This document shows, piece after piece, positions 48,640-57,602 of a stretch of 64,000 bases of DNA. Origin of the DNA: Candidatus Daviesbacteria bacterium (GTDB lineage Bacteria; Patescibacteria; Microgenomatia; Daviesbacterales; UBA10151); contig JACOXI010000005.1 in assembly GCA_016176335.1 (NCBI GenBank), positions 62,001 to 126,000 of the forward strand. Reading direction: 5' to 3'. The position numbers were made by a program, and so were the translations under genes. Each line of letters starts with the position of its first letter. Position 1 is the stretch's first letter. The notes under the pieces are model-generated. The model was not told the origin of the DNA, did not search any database, and saw only the letters and a list, made by a program, of their open reading frames with translations.

Positions 48640-48906
48640 TTAAGGTTGGTGGTTGTTGGATCCATTCTCCGTTACTCGAAACACCCTTATTGGTCTTAGA
48701 ATCTCTCTTTCCACAGCCGTTTCTTGCCCTTGCAAACCCTGATGTAGTCTACCACCTAACTCCGGATGCCAACCTCTGTAAAAGTTAACTACTCGTTTGA
48801 ATGACCCTCCATCAAAAATCACTGTGGTACCCAATAAGTCGGGTTGGTCCTTAACTATTTCTACCATCTTAATTTTAGTATGGACAAAGTTGATAGAATT
48901 TGTCAA
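48640..48906 (-). CDS. Small protein of unknown function
   Basis: 88 residues, soluble and basic, no recognised domain (VVNFYRGWHPELGGRLHQGLQGQETAVEREILRPIRVFRV). It starts 10 bases after the mreB copy 2 stop on the same strand and may be co-transcribed with it. Confidence 0.45.
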   Translation of the reverse strand: MTNSINFVHTKIKMVEIVKDQPDLLGTTVIFDGGSFKRVVNFYRGWHPELGGRLHQGLQGQETAVEREILRPIRVFRVTENGSNNHQP

Positions 48907-48915
48907 GTAACTTAA

Positions 48916-49932
48916 TTAGCGCTTAGAAACCGACCGCTTATATAAATCCAAATTTTCCAAAGCAATGCCTGTGCCTAAGGCCACACACAGCAGTGGGTTT
49001 TCTGCCAAAGCCGCAGGTACCCCCAAAGAATCTGTTAAATGTTTATCCAAATTCCTAAGCAGCGACGTCCCGCCGCTCATCACAATTCCTTTATCAATAA
49101 TGTCTGATGCCAGCTCCGGTGGAACTTGCTCTAAAACCTCTTTAACTGCCCCGATTATTTTGTGTGTTATATCGGCAATTGCCTCCGTTACCTCATCACT
49201 GTTTATTTCAACTGTCCGAGGCAATCCTGAAAAAGCATCTCTGCCTCTCACCTCTGCTTTTTCAACTTCGGCAGGTTTAAGTTTGACTGCAGAACCAATC
49301 TTTATTTTTACATCTTCCGCCATTCTTTCCCCAATTATCAAATTATGCTTTTTGCGAACATAAGTTTGGATAGCCTCATCAATTTTATTGCCGCCAACCC
49401 GAACAGACGAGTGAACTACCACTCCTCCCAAACAAATCACCGCGGCCTCTGTGGTCCCTCCGCCAATATCCACAATCATATTGCCGGAAGGATTGGCAAT
49501 GGGGATCCTGGCTCCGATTGCGGCAGCTAGAGGCTCGTCAATCAAAAAAGCTGTTTTTGCCCCAGCTGAAAGTGTGGCATCCAAAATTGCTCTTTTTTCC
49601 ACAGATGTCACTCCGGCCGGTGCACAAACCATCACCTCCGGTTTAAAAATCCTGCTTGGTCCGCACACCTTGTCCAAAAAATAGCGGATCATGGCTTCGG
49701 TGATCACATAATCCGCAATAACCCCGTCTTTCATCGGACGGGAAGCAATAATATTTCCAGGAGTTCTTCCCAACATCTCTTTGGCCTCATTACCAACAGC
49801 CAACACCCGAGCATCATCTGTGGTGATTGCCACCACTGTCGGCTCATTGAGAACTATTCCTGTTCCCGCCAAGTAAACTAAGGAGTTTGCAGTACCTAAA
49901 TCAATACCAACTCTTTTGGATAAGCCAAACAT
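48916..49932 (-). CDS. mreB: Rod shape-determining protein MreB (copy 2)
   Basis: 338 residues, complete bacterial actin: GIDLGTANSLVYLAGTGIVLNEPTVVAI, VCAPAGVTSVEKRAI, MIVDIGGGTTEAAVICLGG and VMSGGTSLLRNLD. It differs from copy 1 (13701-14765) throughout, so the two may form separate or mixed filaments. Followed by an 88-residue unknown. Confidence 0.93.
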   Translation of the reverse strand: MFGLSKRVGIDLGTANSLVYLAGTGIVLNEPTVVAITTDDARVLAVGNEAKEMLGRTPGNIIASRPMKDGVIADYVITEAMIRYFLDKVCGPSRIFKPEVMVCAPAGVTSVEKRAILDATLSAGAKTAFLIDEPLAAAIGARIPIANPSGNMIVDIGGGTTEAAVICLGGVVVHSSVRVGGNKIDEAIQTYVRKKHNLIIGERMAEDVKIKIGSAVKLKPAEVEKAEVRGRDAFSGLPRTVEINSDEVTEAIADITHKIIGAVKEVLEQVPPELASDIIDKGIVMSGGTSLLRNLDKHLTDSLGVPAALAENPLLCVALGTGIALENLDLYKRSVSKR

Positions 49933-49989
49933 TGCGCCAACATTTTAACAGTCAAGGAAATCAGTCACAAGATATACTAAATGGAGCAA

Positions 49990-50059
49990 AAGCTATCAGT
50001 CGTCAGTCGTCAGACAGAAAATTGTATAAGTCTGATAGCTGAAAGCTGAAGTCTGATGA
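49990..50059. repeat. Intergenic heptamer array AGTCGTC/TGAAAGC x10
   Basis: AGCTATC, AGTCGTC, AGTCGTC, AGACAGA, AAATTGT, ATAAGTC, TGATAGC, TGAAAGC, TGAAGTC, TGATGAC. The left and right halves pair as a long hairpin. Lies between mreB copy 2 and the PEGA gene. Confidence 0.9.
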
Positions 50060-51193
50060 CTACCTTAAATTAATCCCATACAAATTAGGTTCTGAAGCTG
50101 TTGGTGTTGGGGATGAGGAAACTATCACGAGTTTCGATGAATCCGGCCAGGGGAAAACAAAATTATCTTCAAAATTACCTGCATAAATTACAGACCTATT
50201 TTTGCCATCGAACTCCACCAGTGAGATGGTATCTTTTTCTACCAGAATTATATGAGTGGAGTTGGGAAGCCACATAAATGATTTAGCTTCAGGCAGTACA
50301 TACTGAATGTTTCCCTCCAAGTCATAAACTTTAACATCCCCAATCAATTCTTTTTCCTGACCTGAAATCGGTTTTTCTCTTGCCATGAATTTTGTTTCGT
50401 CCGGCGACCATCTTAAAAAGGCCGAATCCGATGCTGTTTTTCTCAAACTTATATCTTTAATATTTTTAATAAGCAGCGCATCAGAGGCTCTCGTGCTTTC
50501 TTCCCAATCATTTAAGGTTGCCGAAAGTATCGGAGTTATATCCCTTGGATCCGAATTTGTGGTATCCGCATTTAAAAGATAGTTGTTGTTTGAAATAGTT
50601 GCCATGATTTGTTTTGAATCGGAAGACCAACGAAGAGTGGCATTTGAAAAATCTATACTTAACGAGGTTATTATTTGATGAGGCTCGGAAGATCTGGCAA
50701 AAGCAATTGGTTGATTTTTAATCATCGTCCAAACCCAAATTCCGCCTTTTTTATTATCACCTGCAGCACTACTCCTGGGAACAATAAAGGCCAGCTTTGA
50801 ACTATCCGCAGAAAGAGTGGGATTTTTAATCCCGCTAAATGTCAGCGGATAAATGGTGGGTATGGCAGGAAATAGCGTTATTTTTACCTCTGTCACTAAA
50901 CCCTCTTTAACATTAATCGATTTCTCCCAGGGAATAAAGCCTTCTTTGATAACCCTGACAGAGTAAGTTTTTGGTGTTAAAGACGCCACCGTGGCGTTAG
51001 TGGCAGTGGTTAGGTGTCCGTCAATAAAAACAGAGGCTGCATCAGGCTCTGATGAAATATTAATTATGCCCGTGCCTACAATCCTTTTTTCTCCGGGTGA
51101 AAATCTGTAGCCCCTGGCCAAAAATATGGCCAGGCCAGCAACAATACCAATTACTGCTAATGTGCTGATGGTAATAATAAATCGTTTGCTCAT
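50060..51193 (-). CDS. PEGA-domain surface protein with beta-propeller-like region
   Basis: 377 residues from ATG 51193 (MSKRFIITIST); the frame extends to 51226, inside the sortase gene. A membrane segment (about residues 5-25) precedes a PEGA domain (GIINISSEPDAASVFIDGHLTTATNATVASLTPKTYSVRVIKEGFIPW) and a WD40/TolB-like region with repeated LRWSSDSKQIMA, LRWSPDETKFMA and FMWLPNSTHIILVEK strands. Probably an anchored surface protein. Follows the sortase gene on the same strand. Confidence 0.8.
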   Translation of the reverse strand: MSKRFIITISTLAVIGIVAGLAIFLARGYRFSPGEKRIVGTGIINISSEPDAASVFIDGHLTTATNATVASLTPKTYSVRVIKEGFIPWEKSINVKEGLVTEVKITLFPAIPTIYPLTFSGIKNPTLSADSSKLAFIVPRSSAAGDNKKGGIWVWTMIKNQPIAFARSSEPHQIITSLSIDFSNATLRWSSDSKQIMATISNNNYLLNADTTNSDPRDITPILSATLNDWEESTRASDALLIKNIKDISLRKTASDSAFLRWSPDETKFMAREKPISGQEKELIGDVKVYDLEGNIQYVLPEAKSFMWLPNSTHIILVEKDTISLVEFDGKNRSVIYAGNFEDNFVFPWPDSSKLVIVSSSPTPTASEPNLYGINLR

Positions 51194-51197
51194 GTTC

Positions 51198-51875
51198 TTA
51201 ATTGTACACCAATTTTGCCCTGACAACCAACCTTCTTAAAAGCGTTCCGGGCGGATCGCAGGTTTGCAAAGTCAAGACCGGTTGATCGTAGCGGTTTGTT
51301 AAATATGAAGTATCACTGGGACTCACTATATTTTTATCAAAAACCACATAATCGAATCTTTTATTATCGCGGAATATCACTACCCTATCCCCAACTTCCA
51401 GCTCTTTGAGAAGATAAAAGATGGCATTAAAGCGGATTATATTCCATGGCGCATCTGTTGAGTGGGAAAAAAGATATAAATTCCCAGGTTGCCCCGGAGA
51501 GGTTGAACCCCTTGCCTCGGCCACACCTTGAGTTAGTGCCGCAACATATGCTTTTTCATCAGATGGGTCCACATTTGGCACAATCTTGGCATTAGCATTA
51601 ATTTTTTCAATCACAATGCCGTAGTCTGTGGAAACAGGAGTAATAATATTTTCAGCAGTTGAAACATTACCGAAACTGCTTGGACCCCCCGTTCCCTGGG
51701 AAGTGACGATATTGCCGGATAAGGTTCTTTTGATACCCAAGATTTTATCTGTCCTGTAATTTAGTTCGGCTTGGACCAAAGGTCCCAAAATAAATATAAA
51801 ACCAATCAGGCCAATAAAGAAAATCAAGTATCCTAAAAATCTTATAAAAAGAACTATTTTGTAATATTTTGACAT
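51198..51875 (-). CDS. Sortase
   Basis: 225 residues. N-terminal membrane helix, then a sortase domain with catalytic His in LFSHSTD, Cys206 in TLQTCDPPGT and Arg in LLRRLVVRA. Sortases attach surface proteins to the wall or to other carriers through a sorting signal. No LPxTG-like substrate is recognisable in this window. Upstream of the PEGA protein gene. Confidence 0.9.
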   Translation of the reverse strand: MSKYYKIVLFIRFLGYLIFFIGLIGFIFILGPLVQAELNYRTDKILGIKRTLSGNIVTSQGTGGPSSFGNVSTAENIITPVSTDYGIVIEKINANAKIVPNVDPSDEKAYVAALTQGVAEARGSTSPGQPGNLYLFSHSTDAPWNIIRFNAIFYLLKELEVGDRVVIFRDNKRFDYVVFDKNIVSPSDTSYLTNRYDQPVLTLQTCDPPGTLLRRLVVRAKLVYN

Positions 51876-51883
51876 AATAAAAG

Positions 51884-51956
51884 CGCCGTTGAGAGGAATC
51901 GAACCCCCAACCTATCCCTTAGGACGGGATTGCTCTGTCCATTGAGCTACAACGGC
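51884..51956 (-). tRNA. tRNA-Arg (anticodon CCT)
   Basis: On the complement: acceptor GCCGTTG/CAACGGC, D-arm AGCTCAATGGACAGAGC, anticodon stem ATCCC/GGGAT with loop GTCCTAA (CCT), T-arm GGGGGTTCGATTCCTCT. No encoded CCA. Confidence 0.92.
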
Positions 51957-52006
51957 AAAATGGTCCAATAGATATTTTAGCACTTCAGGAGGTATAATGC
52001 TTTAAA

Positions 52007-52041
52007 CGGGGTGTAGTGAATCGGTATCACGCTGCGTTCGG
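52007..52041 (+). pseudogene. Orphan tRNA-Pro 5' half
   Basis: CGGGGTGTAGTGAATCGGTA then TCACGCTGCGTTCGG: acceptor strand, full D-arm (GTGAATCGGTATCAC) and 5' anticodon stem with loop TTCGG of a proline tRNA, stopping at the anticodon. No matching 3' half (CACCCCG) follows. A TATAAT at 51993-51998 sits at the right distance to transcribe it. Confidence 0.75.
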
Positions 52042-52058
52042 CCTGCCCGCCAGAACTA

Positions 52059-52130
52059 CGGAGACTAGGTCATCGGTAGACCGCTCGGTTCGGGTCCGAG
52101 AGGTACGGGGTTCAATTCCCCGGTCTCCGA
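52059..52130 (+). tRNA. tRNA-Pro (anticodon CGG)
   Basis: Acceptor CGGAGAC/GTCTCCG, D-arm GGTCATCGGTAGACC, anticodon stem CTCGG/CCGAG with loop TTCGGGT (CGG), T-arm CGGGGTTCAATTCCCCG. It lies 17 bases after the orphan 5' half and may be transcribed from its promoter. CCA is not encoded. Confidence 0.9.
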
Positions 52131-52209
52131 CAGGCAAGTGCAGGCGGGGTCGCAGAAACAAGTAAGTTAGATAGAAGAGTTAATAGACATAAATCAGGAG
52201 ACGGAGAAA

Positions 52210-53145
52210 TTAAGCTGCAGGTACAAGTGTACTATTAACTAAGGCTTTTACAAAATACTCGGGTCTTTGCTGATTTCCAGGATCAATTATAGCCTGAATT
52301 TCTCTACAAATTGCATTTGATACAACTGGTTGCCAGTAAGCGTAATTTCTGGGCCATCGTAAATTAGGAGTAACCATTGTTATATCTTGTATAGGAGTTA
52401 CATCTCCCTTTGGATCAAATGCTAATCCTTCTTTCCATAAAAATGGATATCTAGTTGGAAATTCTGAAGCTATCATCCTTTCCCAAGTGGTTAAATAAAC
52501 TGTTAATGGTCTTTTTCCTGAAAGAGGTATACTAGTCGAAGTCATATCATCAGCCAAATGAATTATTTTCTCAGCCATCTTGTTCGGTACTAAAGATGGA
52601 ATACCATCAGATAATGTTAAAAAGTCTCCAATACTTAAATGCGCCGTTTCTTTTCCAGCTCCAGCCATATAATTAACTAGTTCTGGATCTATTCCCTGGG
52701 CTGTCAGTATAGGTCTAATAGTTTCATATGCTTGAGGGGTATATGCTTCTCTGACAGCACCCTCCCTAACTGCATTTCTTCGCATAATTTCAATTCTCTT
52801 GTTGGCATCATGAACTAAAGCACGGCTTGTAACTAATCCTGCTTCTTCCATTGATAAAACTCCTTTTTCATACAGTCTAAAAGCTAACGTGTTGGCTAAA
52901 GATGCAACTGCTAGACAGTGTTCACCAATATTAGTAAATGATTCATCATGAGGTTTACCAGTATATGGATTATCTATTCTTGCATCTTCCGTAGGGTGAA
53001 CTCCGCCTATCCGTAAAATTTGAATGGCAAAGGGGAATCCTTCTGTAAATTCTGTTAGACGGGTCAGAGGGTCAAATGGTCTAGCCTCTGCTAAGATAGT
53101 TTCTCTTTCTAAAATGGGCATTACTTCACTTGCTTCTGCTAACAT
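52210..53145 (-). CDS. HD-superfamily-like protein
   Basis: 311 residues, soluble. HD pattern: His in NIGEHCLAVASLANTLAFRL, the His-Asp pair in SRALVHDANKR, and a later Asp in IIHLADDMTS, in the order typical of HD metal phosphohydrolases. The C-terminal half is not recognised. Substrate unknown; (p)ppGpp or nucleotide hydrolysis are family possibilities only. Confidence 0.65.
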   Translation of the reverse strand: MLAEASEVMPILERETILAEARPFDPLTRLTEFTEGFPFAIQILRIGGVHPTEDARIDNPYTGKPHDESFTNIGEHCLAVASLANTLAFRLYEKGVLSMEEAGLVTSRALVHDANKRIEIMRRNAVREGAVREAYTPQAYETIRPILTAQGIDPELVNYMAGAGKETAHLSIGDFLTLSDGIPSLVPNKMAEKIIHLADDMTSTSIPLSGKRPLTVYLTTWERMIASEFPTRYPFLWKEGLAFDPKGDVTPIQDITMVTPNLRWPRNYAYWQPVVSNAICREIQAIIDPGNQQRPEYFVKALVNSTLVPAA

Positions 53146-53297
53146 ATTTCAAGAATTATATATGATTATAGGATAAAAATCAAATTCAGGTTGTTTTTCT
53201 GCTGGTTAAATCCTAACAGTTTACTCTTTCTTCTTAAACGCACTGCTGTAAGTTAACCCCTTTATGTTATGATTAAACCGGAACATTCATTTTACTT

Positions 53298-54425
53298 ATG
53301 GATCAAAAGGATCAGGAAAACCTCCCTTCGCCTCCACCCTTAACCAGGCGGGAACTTTTTGCAAACCTTGCCCACTTTCAAAGGTCATTTGAAATAAGTG
53401 ACCAAACCCAAGCTCAACGTCAACAATCCCCTCCCGAACCTTCTCCCACCCAAGAAACATTAAGTAGAAGATCCTTCTTAACAGGGGTGGCATCATTGTT
53501 AGTTGTTGCCCTGGCCGGATTTCTGGGTAAAAAAATGGGTGAAACTAACCCCTCTCCTTCCACATCACCCACCCCGGCTGTCATCCCTCCGCTCCCTGAT
53601 AAGGATACCTCTTCAGGGAAACCGCTTGAGGATGAATTAACTTTAAAAAGCGAGCAGCCTACTCCAATAGCAGAGACTCCTCTATCGTCTTGGGAAAAGT
53701 CACTCAAAAACCATCCTCTTTTCTCCAAAAACACTCCCCAAGAACTAAAAACAGCAGCAGATTTGGTAAGTAAATTCTTCCAATATTATCAAAGCGAGCC
53801 CGGTGTAGAGAAAAAAATTAATAACACCATGGCTTACCGGGACAAAGCTTCCGGTCTGGCTAACCTGCTGGGTTTCTACCCTGACTCCTTTGCCAGAAAG
53901 ATTATCTTACCGCTGATTTTTGCTGAAAGCAGCGGCAAGGCAGACGAAATCAGTCCTGCCGGCGCAGTGGGATTGTGCCAGCTGATGCAAGATGCTTTAG
54001 ATTATGTCAGGAAGTTTGCTAAAGCATCAGATATTAAAAAATTAGGCATAACAAGTAATACTACCTTAGAAGCTTTAAGAGGAGACCTAAATAAAAATAT
54101 TGGCACAGCTCTGCTCTATCTACATTTACTCAATAATATTTTCGAAGATCCCAGTTTGGTAGTACTGGCTTACAACCGGGGTGGCGGGGATCTGATAAAA
54201 ATAATCAAACAGGAGTTATTGAGTGACAATTGGAACAAAGACCAAAAAGCAGAAGTAACCGGCATTACACCCGACCATCCTGGCCGGCTTGGCTACTTCA
54301 TCCGACTCACCGGTATAAATGCTACCAGGCTTATTCAAAAACACCCTCGAAGCTTTGTCCCCGAGGCAAGGAACTATATTTTCAAGATTGCTGCCGCTGA
54401 AAAGATTCTCCAAACCACAGCTTAA
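53298..54425 (+). CDS. Lytic transglycosylase (SLT-type) with N-terminal anchor
   Basis: 375 residues. An SRRSFLTGVASLLVVALAGFL segment (about residues 55-75) looks like a twin-arginine signal or anchor. A Ser/Pro/Thr-rich spacer leads to an SLT domain: PLIFAESSGKADEISPAGAVGLCQLM (catalytic Glu in AESSG) and VVLAYNRGGGDLI. It cleaves glycan strands of peptidoglycan. Convergent with ndk, overlapping it by 44 bases. Confidence 0.85.
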   Translation: MDQKDQENLPSPPPLTRRELFANLAHFQRSFEISDQTQAQRQQSPPEPSPTQETLSRRSFLTGVASLLVVALAGFLGKKMGETNPSPSTSPTPAVIPPLPDKDTSSGKPLEDELTLKSEQPTPIAETPLSSWEKSLKNHPLFSKNTPQELKTAADLVSKFFQYYQSEPGVEKKINNTMAYRDKASGLANLLGFYPDSFARKIILPLIFAESSGKADEISPAGAVGLCQLMQDALDYVRKFAKASDIKKLGITSNTTLEALRGDLNKNIGTALLYLHLLNNIFEDPSLVVLAYNRGGGDLIKIIKQELLSDNWNKDQKAEVTGITPDHPGRLGYFIRLTGINATRLIQKHPRSFVPEARNYIFKIAAAEKILQTTA

Positions 54426-54906
54426 TCTCTTTTTTTGCTTCTTCTTCTGATCCTGATGCATGAATCAAATTATAAACAGGTCTTTCTTCCATATTTGCCT
54501 TAAGAATTGAATCTGTCCCTAAATCACCCCTGATAGTGCCTTTTTCAGCACTTGATGGATCGGTAAAACCAGTCACCTCACGAGCAACAGACACTGCATT
54601 TTTTCCTTCCAAAAGCAAAGCCACAATTGGACCGGAAGTGATAAATTTCCGAAGCCATGTCACTACTTTTCTGCCCTGATCCTGGGCGCTTTTAACTTTT
54701 TGACCGGCAGCAATAGTTTTCTCACCAATTGATCGCAAATACGAAGGCTCCATGGGATAATGCTTTTCTACCAAATCATGCGGAGCCATCAGATCACGCC
54801 TCTTGACCACCTTCAAACCTGCTTGCTCATATCTTTCTATTATTTCCTCGGTAAAACCACCCTGCACTCCATCCGGCTTAATTATTATCAAAGTCTGCTG
54901 TAGCAT
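54382..54906 (-). CDS. ndk: Nucleoside diphosphate kinase
   Basis: 174 residues (usual 130-150). IIKPDGVQGG at the start, catalytic His149 in NLIHASGS (NxxHxSxS motif), VSVAREVTGFTDPSSAEKGTIRGDLG. An insertion of about 25 residues after HYPMEP resembles longer archaeal-type Ndk. Balances NTP pools. Confidence 0.94.
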   Translation of the reverse strand: MLQQTLIIIKPDGVQGGFTEEIIERYEQAGLKVVKRRDLMAPHDLVEKHYPMEPSYLRSIGEKTIAAGQKVKSAQDQGRKVVTWLRKFITSGPIVALLLEGKNAVSVAREVTGFTDPSSAEKGTIRGDLGTDSILKANMEERPVYNLIHASGSEEEAKKEIKLWFGESFQRQQS

Positions 54907-54925
54907 ATCAAAGTATTATACATAA

Positions 54926-54993
54926 AAAATCTCAAATGGTAAATCTCAAATGTCAAAACTAGATTTGCGTTTTGCGATTTGAGTTTTGAGATT
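54926..54993. repeat. Intergenic inverted heptamer element
   Basis: AATCTCAAATGGTAAATCTC then AAATGTCAAAAC, a short loop, then GATTTGAGTTTTGAGATT: a long imperfect hairpin of 7-base units between ndk and the phosphoesterase gene. Confidence 0.82.
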
Positions 54994-55975
54994 ACTTAAT
55001 CTCCACATCGTCAACCATAGTTGACCCGTCCTCAAATACCGTGACTACTGCAAACCTTGGTAATTGCGGGTTTCGCTCGGTTCCAACCGCTCCGATTGTG
55101 ACCATAGACAGGTTGGTTTCCGGTTCGTTGTATTGGCTGAAATAGTGGGTATCGCCTGCAAAGACTTTTTTCACCCCTACAAGCGCAAAAATTAAACTTC
55201 TTGCCTGATTTTTTAACTCCTTTTCTACCCTCCCCATTATATGGTCGGATGAGGGGTGAAAAAGCGGTTCATGGACAAACACAAATATAGCCTTAACTTG
55301 CTCATCTTTTGATCTTTCCAGCTCACCTGCAACCCACTTAAGTTGTACCTCATCTATCCCTAGATAATTATCACTGTTGTCAAGCAGTATAAATTTAAAG
55401 TTATGTAAACTGAAAGATTGATAAGTAGGACCAAAAATTTGTCTGAAATTTGTCAGCGGAGGTTGATTTTTATCTCTTGAGTCCCACAGATCATGATCTC
55501 CGGGAATCAGAAAGTAACGCAAGTTTGCCTCATCAAACTCTTTTTTGGCTTTTTGCATCTCATCCAAAGTACCTACTTCTGTATAATCCCCCAACCCGAT
55601 AACAAATTGAATATCCGGAAAGATCTGTTTGGCTTGAGAGATTGCTTTTTGCAGGTTGTTATTGTCACTGTGTGAATCCGCTACCAGCAAAAATTTAAAG
55701 ACGCTCTTGGGACTTGTTTTGGGAACGGGGGTGGAAGCAGTTAGATTTTGGGGCAATAATTTTTGATCTCCAATTTTAACCTTGGAAAGCAAGGTTAATG
55801 CCTCATTCGCGACTGATTTTGGATCAAGCTTTAAAGGATCCAAACCGGAAAAGTGCTTGTACGCGGAATATACCCCGCCTAAAAGTATAGTAAATATAAT
55901 AAGGCTTAATATAAACCTGAATAAAATAAATATGGGATTGGCAGATTTTCTACCGCTGTGTTTTCTAAACATCAC
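54992..55975 (-). CDS. Membrane-anchored metallophosphoesterase
   Basis: 327 residues. One N-terminal membrane helix (about 16-38), a linker, then a calcineurin-like phosphoesterase with VADSHSD, VIGLGDYTE, LIPGDHDLWD, VFVHEPLFH and FAGDTHYF (motifs DxH, GD, GDHD, H, GxTH). It acts outside the membrane on an unknown phosphoester. The ATG overlaps the argS stop by 4 bases. Confidence 0.88.
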   Translation of the reverse strand: MMFRKHSGRKSANPIFILFRFILSLIIFTILLGGVYSAYKHFSGLDPLKLDPKSVANEALTLLSKVKIGDQKLLPQNLTASTPVPKTSPKSVFKFLLVADSHSDNNNLQKAISQAKQIFPDIQFVIGLGDYTEVGTLDEMQKAKKEFDEANLRYFLIPGDHDLWDSRDKNQPPLTNFRQIFGPTYQSFSLHNFKFILLDNSDNYLGIDEVQLKWVAGELERSKDEQVKAIFVFVHEPLFHPSSDHIMGRVEKELKNQARSLIFALVGVKKVFAGDTHYFSQYNEPETNLSMVTIGAVGTERNPQLPRFAVVTVFEDGSTMVDDVEIK

Positions 55976-57591
55976 ATCCTTTCTGGTGCCGAAACTCCCA
56001 AAAGTTTTAAAGTATTTGCTAAAGTGATTTTGCAGGATTTAACCAAAGCAAGCCTTGCTTTCACTAATCCTGAAGTTTCTGCAGATAGAACCGGACAGGT
56101 TTCATAAAACTTATGGAAAAAGTCAGCTAGAGATATGGCATACTCTGTTAGCTGATGAACTTGGAGATTAATAGCTAATTCTGACACTAAATCAGGAAAA
56201 TATAAAAGATGTTTTATCAAATTAAGCTCATATTCGGTCTGTAATTGTCCAAAATCCACATTTTGGAATTTGGAATTTGTGATTTGAGATTTGAGCAATA
56301 TATTACTCATCCTGGCATGAGCATACTGAACATAGAAAACCGGATTCTTGCTTGATTGTTCTTTTACAAGCTCAAGATCAAAATCCATGTGAGTTTGAGG
56401 GGCAAACCGCAGAAGATAAAATCTGAAAGCATCCACCCCTACCTCATCCAACACCTCTCTGGCCGTAATAAAATTACCAGCTCTTTTACTCATTTTAACG
56501 ATATCAGAACCCCTCTTTACTCGAACATACTGATACAAAATTACTTTTAATCTTTTGGGGTCAAACCCTAAAGCAGAAGCTGCAGCTTGTAATCTTGACA
56601 CATGACCATGATGGTTACTCCCAAATACATCAATAATTGGATCTGCTCCAGATTCAAATTTGATTTTGTGATAAACAATGTCCGCAGTAAAATATGTATA
56701 TCCTCCATCGGATTTTTGAATAACTGTCTCACGATCTTTTAAAAACTCATCTTTGGGTGCCAGCCACAAAGCACCCTCTTTTTCCTTTAATACTCCTGCC
56801 TTTTTAAGTTGTGCCAAAACTTGGGCAGCCTCTTTTCTCAAATCGGATTCATGTACAACAAGATCAAATTTAATTCCCATTGAGTGACAGTCTGCCAAAA
56901 TTTCCTGATGCAAAAGAGCAACTGCCATCATGCCTGTTTCCTCATCACTCTTTCCTTCCATATCAGCACCCAAATTTTTTACCAGATCATCTATATACCC
57001 GCCTTTGTATTGTTTTTCCTCCGGCAAATCTTTGTGGTATTTTGCCCTGATAGTTGCCCCCAAAGCCTTAATTTGTTCACCAACATCATTATTAAGAAAT
57101 TCCCTAATCACCTCATACCCTTGAGATAATAAAACATTGGCAATCACATCACCTAAAGGCCCGCCTCGGGCATTACCCATATGCAAGGGACCGGTGGGGT
57201 TGGCGGAAACATATTCCACTCTTGCTTTCTTATCTTCTCCCAAACTAGAGCTACCAAAGTTCTTGTCTTTTTCTAAGATTTCTTTTAAATCTTGGGCTAA
57301 TTTTTCAGCTTTTACAAAAAAATTTATAAAACCGCTACCGGCAATTTTAATTTCAGAGAAATTATCCTGAGCGGAGTCGAAGGACTTCAACTTTTCAATA
57401 ATTTCATTAGCAATTTCTGTTGGAGACTGCTTATTGGAAACTCCTTCCAGTTTAGCAAGCTGCAAAGCCAAATTCGTAGTATAATCTCCAAATTGGGGAT
57501 TTTTAGGAATAGATAAAACTATATCAATGGCTAGAAAGCCTAAATCCCCAATTACCTTTTTTAAATCAGCTAAAATTTGATCCTTCACCAT
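55972..57591 (-). CDS. argS: Arginyl-tRNA synthetase
   Basis: 539 residues, class I. HIGH-type motif SANPTGPLHMGNARGG, KMSKR motif IVKMSKRAGN and the C-terminal anticodon-binding domain. Two repeats are in frame: 57366-57383 (TTCGACTTCGCTCAGG family, encoding SFDSAQD) before the catalytic domain, and 56260-56294 (five heptamers, encoding SQITNSKFQNV) in the C-terminal domain. Confidence 0.96.
   Translation of the reverse strand: MVKDQILADLKKVIGDLGFLAIDIVLSIPKNPQFGDYTTNLALQLAKLEGVSNKQSPTEIANEIIEKLKSFDSAQDNFSEIKIAGSGFINFFVKAEKLAQDLKEILEKDKNFGSSSLGEDKKARVEYVSANPTGPLHMGNARGGPLGDVIANVLLSQGYEVIREFLNNDVGEQIKALGATIRAKYHKDLPEEKQYKGGYIDDLVKNLGADMEGKSDEETGMMAVALLHQEILADCHSMGIKFDLVVHESDLRKEAAQVLAQLKKAGVLKEKEGALWLAPKDEFLKDRETVIQKSDGGYTYFTADIVYHKIKFESGADPIIDVFGSNHHGHVSRLQAAASALGFDPKRLKVILYQYVRVKRGSDIVKMSKRAGNFITAREVLDEVGVDAFRFYLLRFAPQTHMDFDLELVKEQSSKNPVFYVQYAHARMSNILLKSQITNSKFQNVDFGQLQTEYELNLIKHLLYFPDLVSELAINLQVHQLTEYAISLADFFHKFYETCPVLSAETSGLVKARLALVKSCKITLANTLKLLGVSAPERM
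56260..56294. repeat. Heptamer repeat AATTTGG/GATTTGA x5 inside argS
   Basis: ATTTTGG, AATTTGG, AATTTGT, GATTTGA, GATTTGA in coding sequence. Confidence 0.85.
57366..57383. repeat. CCTGAGCGGAGTCGAAGG palindromic repeat inside argS
   Basis: Same family and same reading frame as the pyrD copy; encodes FDSAQD. Confidence 0.82.
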
Positions 57592-57602
57592 AAGTTAATA
57601 AT

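Noticed and set aside
52007..52130. A single tRNA-Pro with an intron
   Set aside because: The acceptor strand CGGGGTG finds no partner downstream, while 52059-52130 folds as a complete tRNA on its own.
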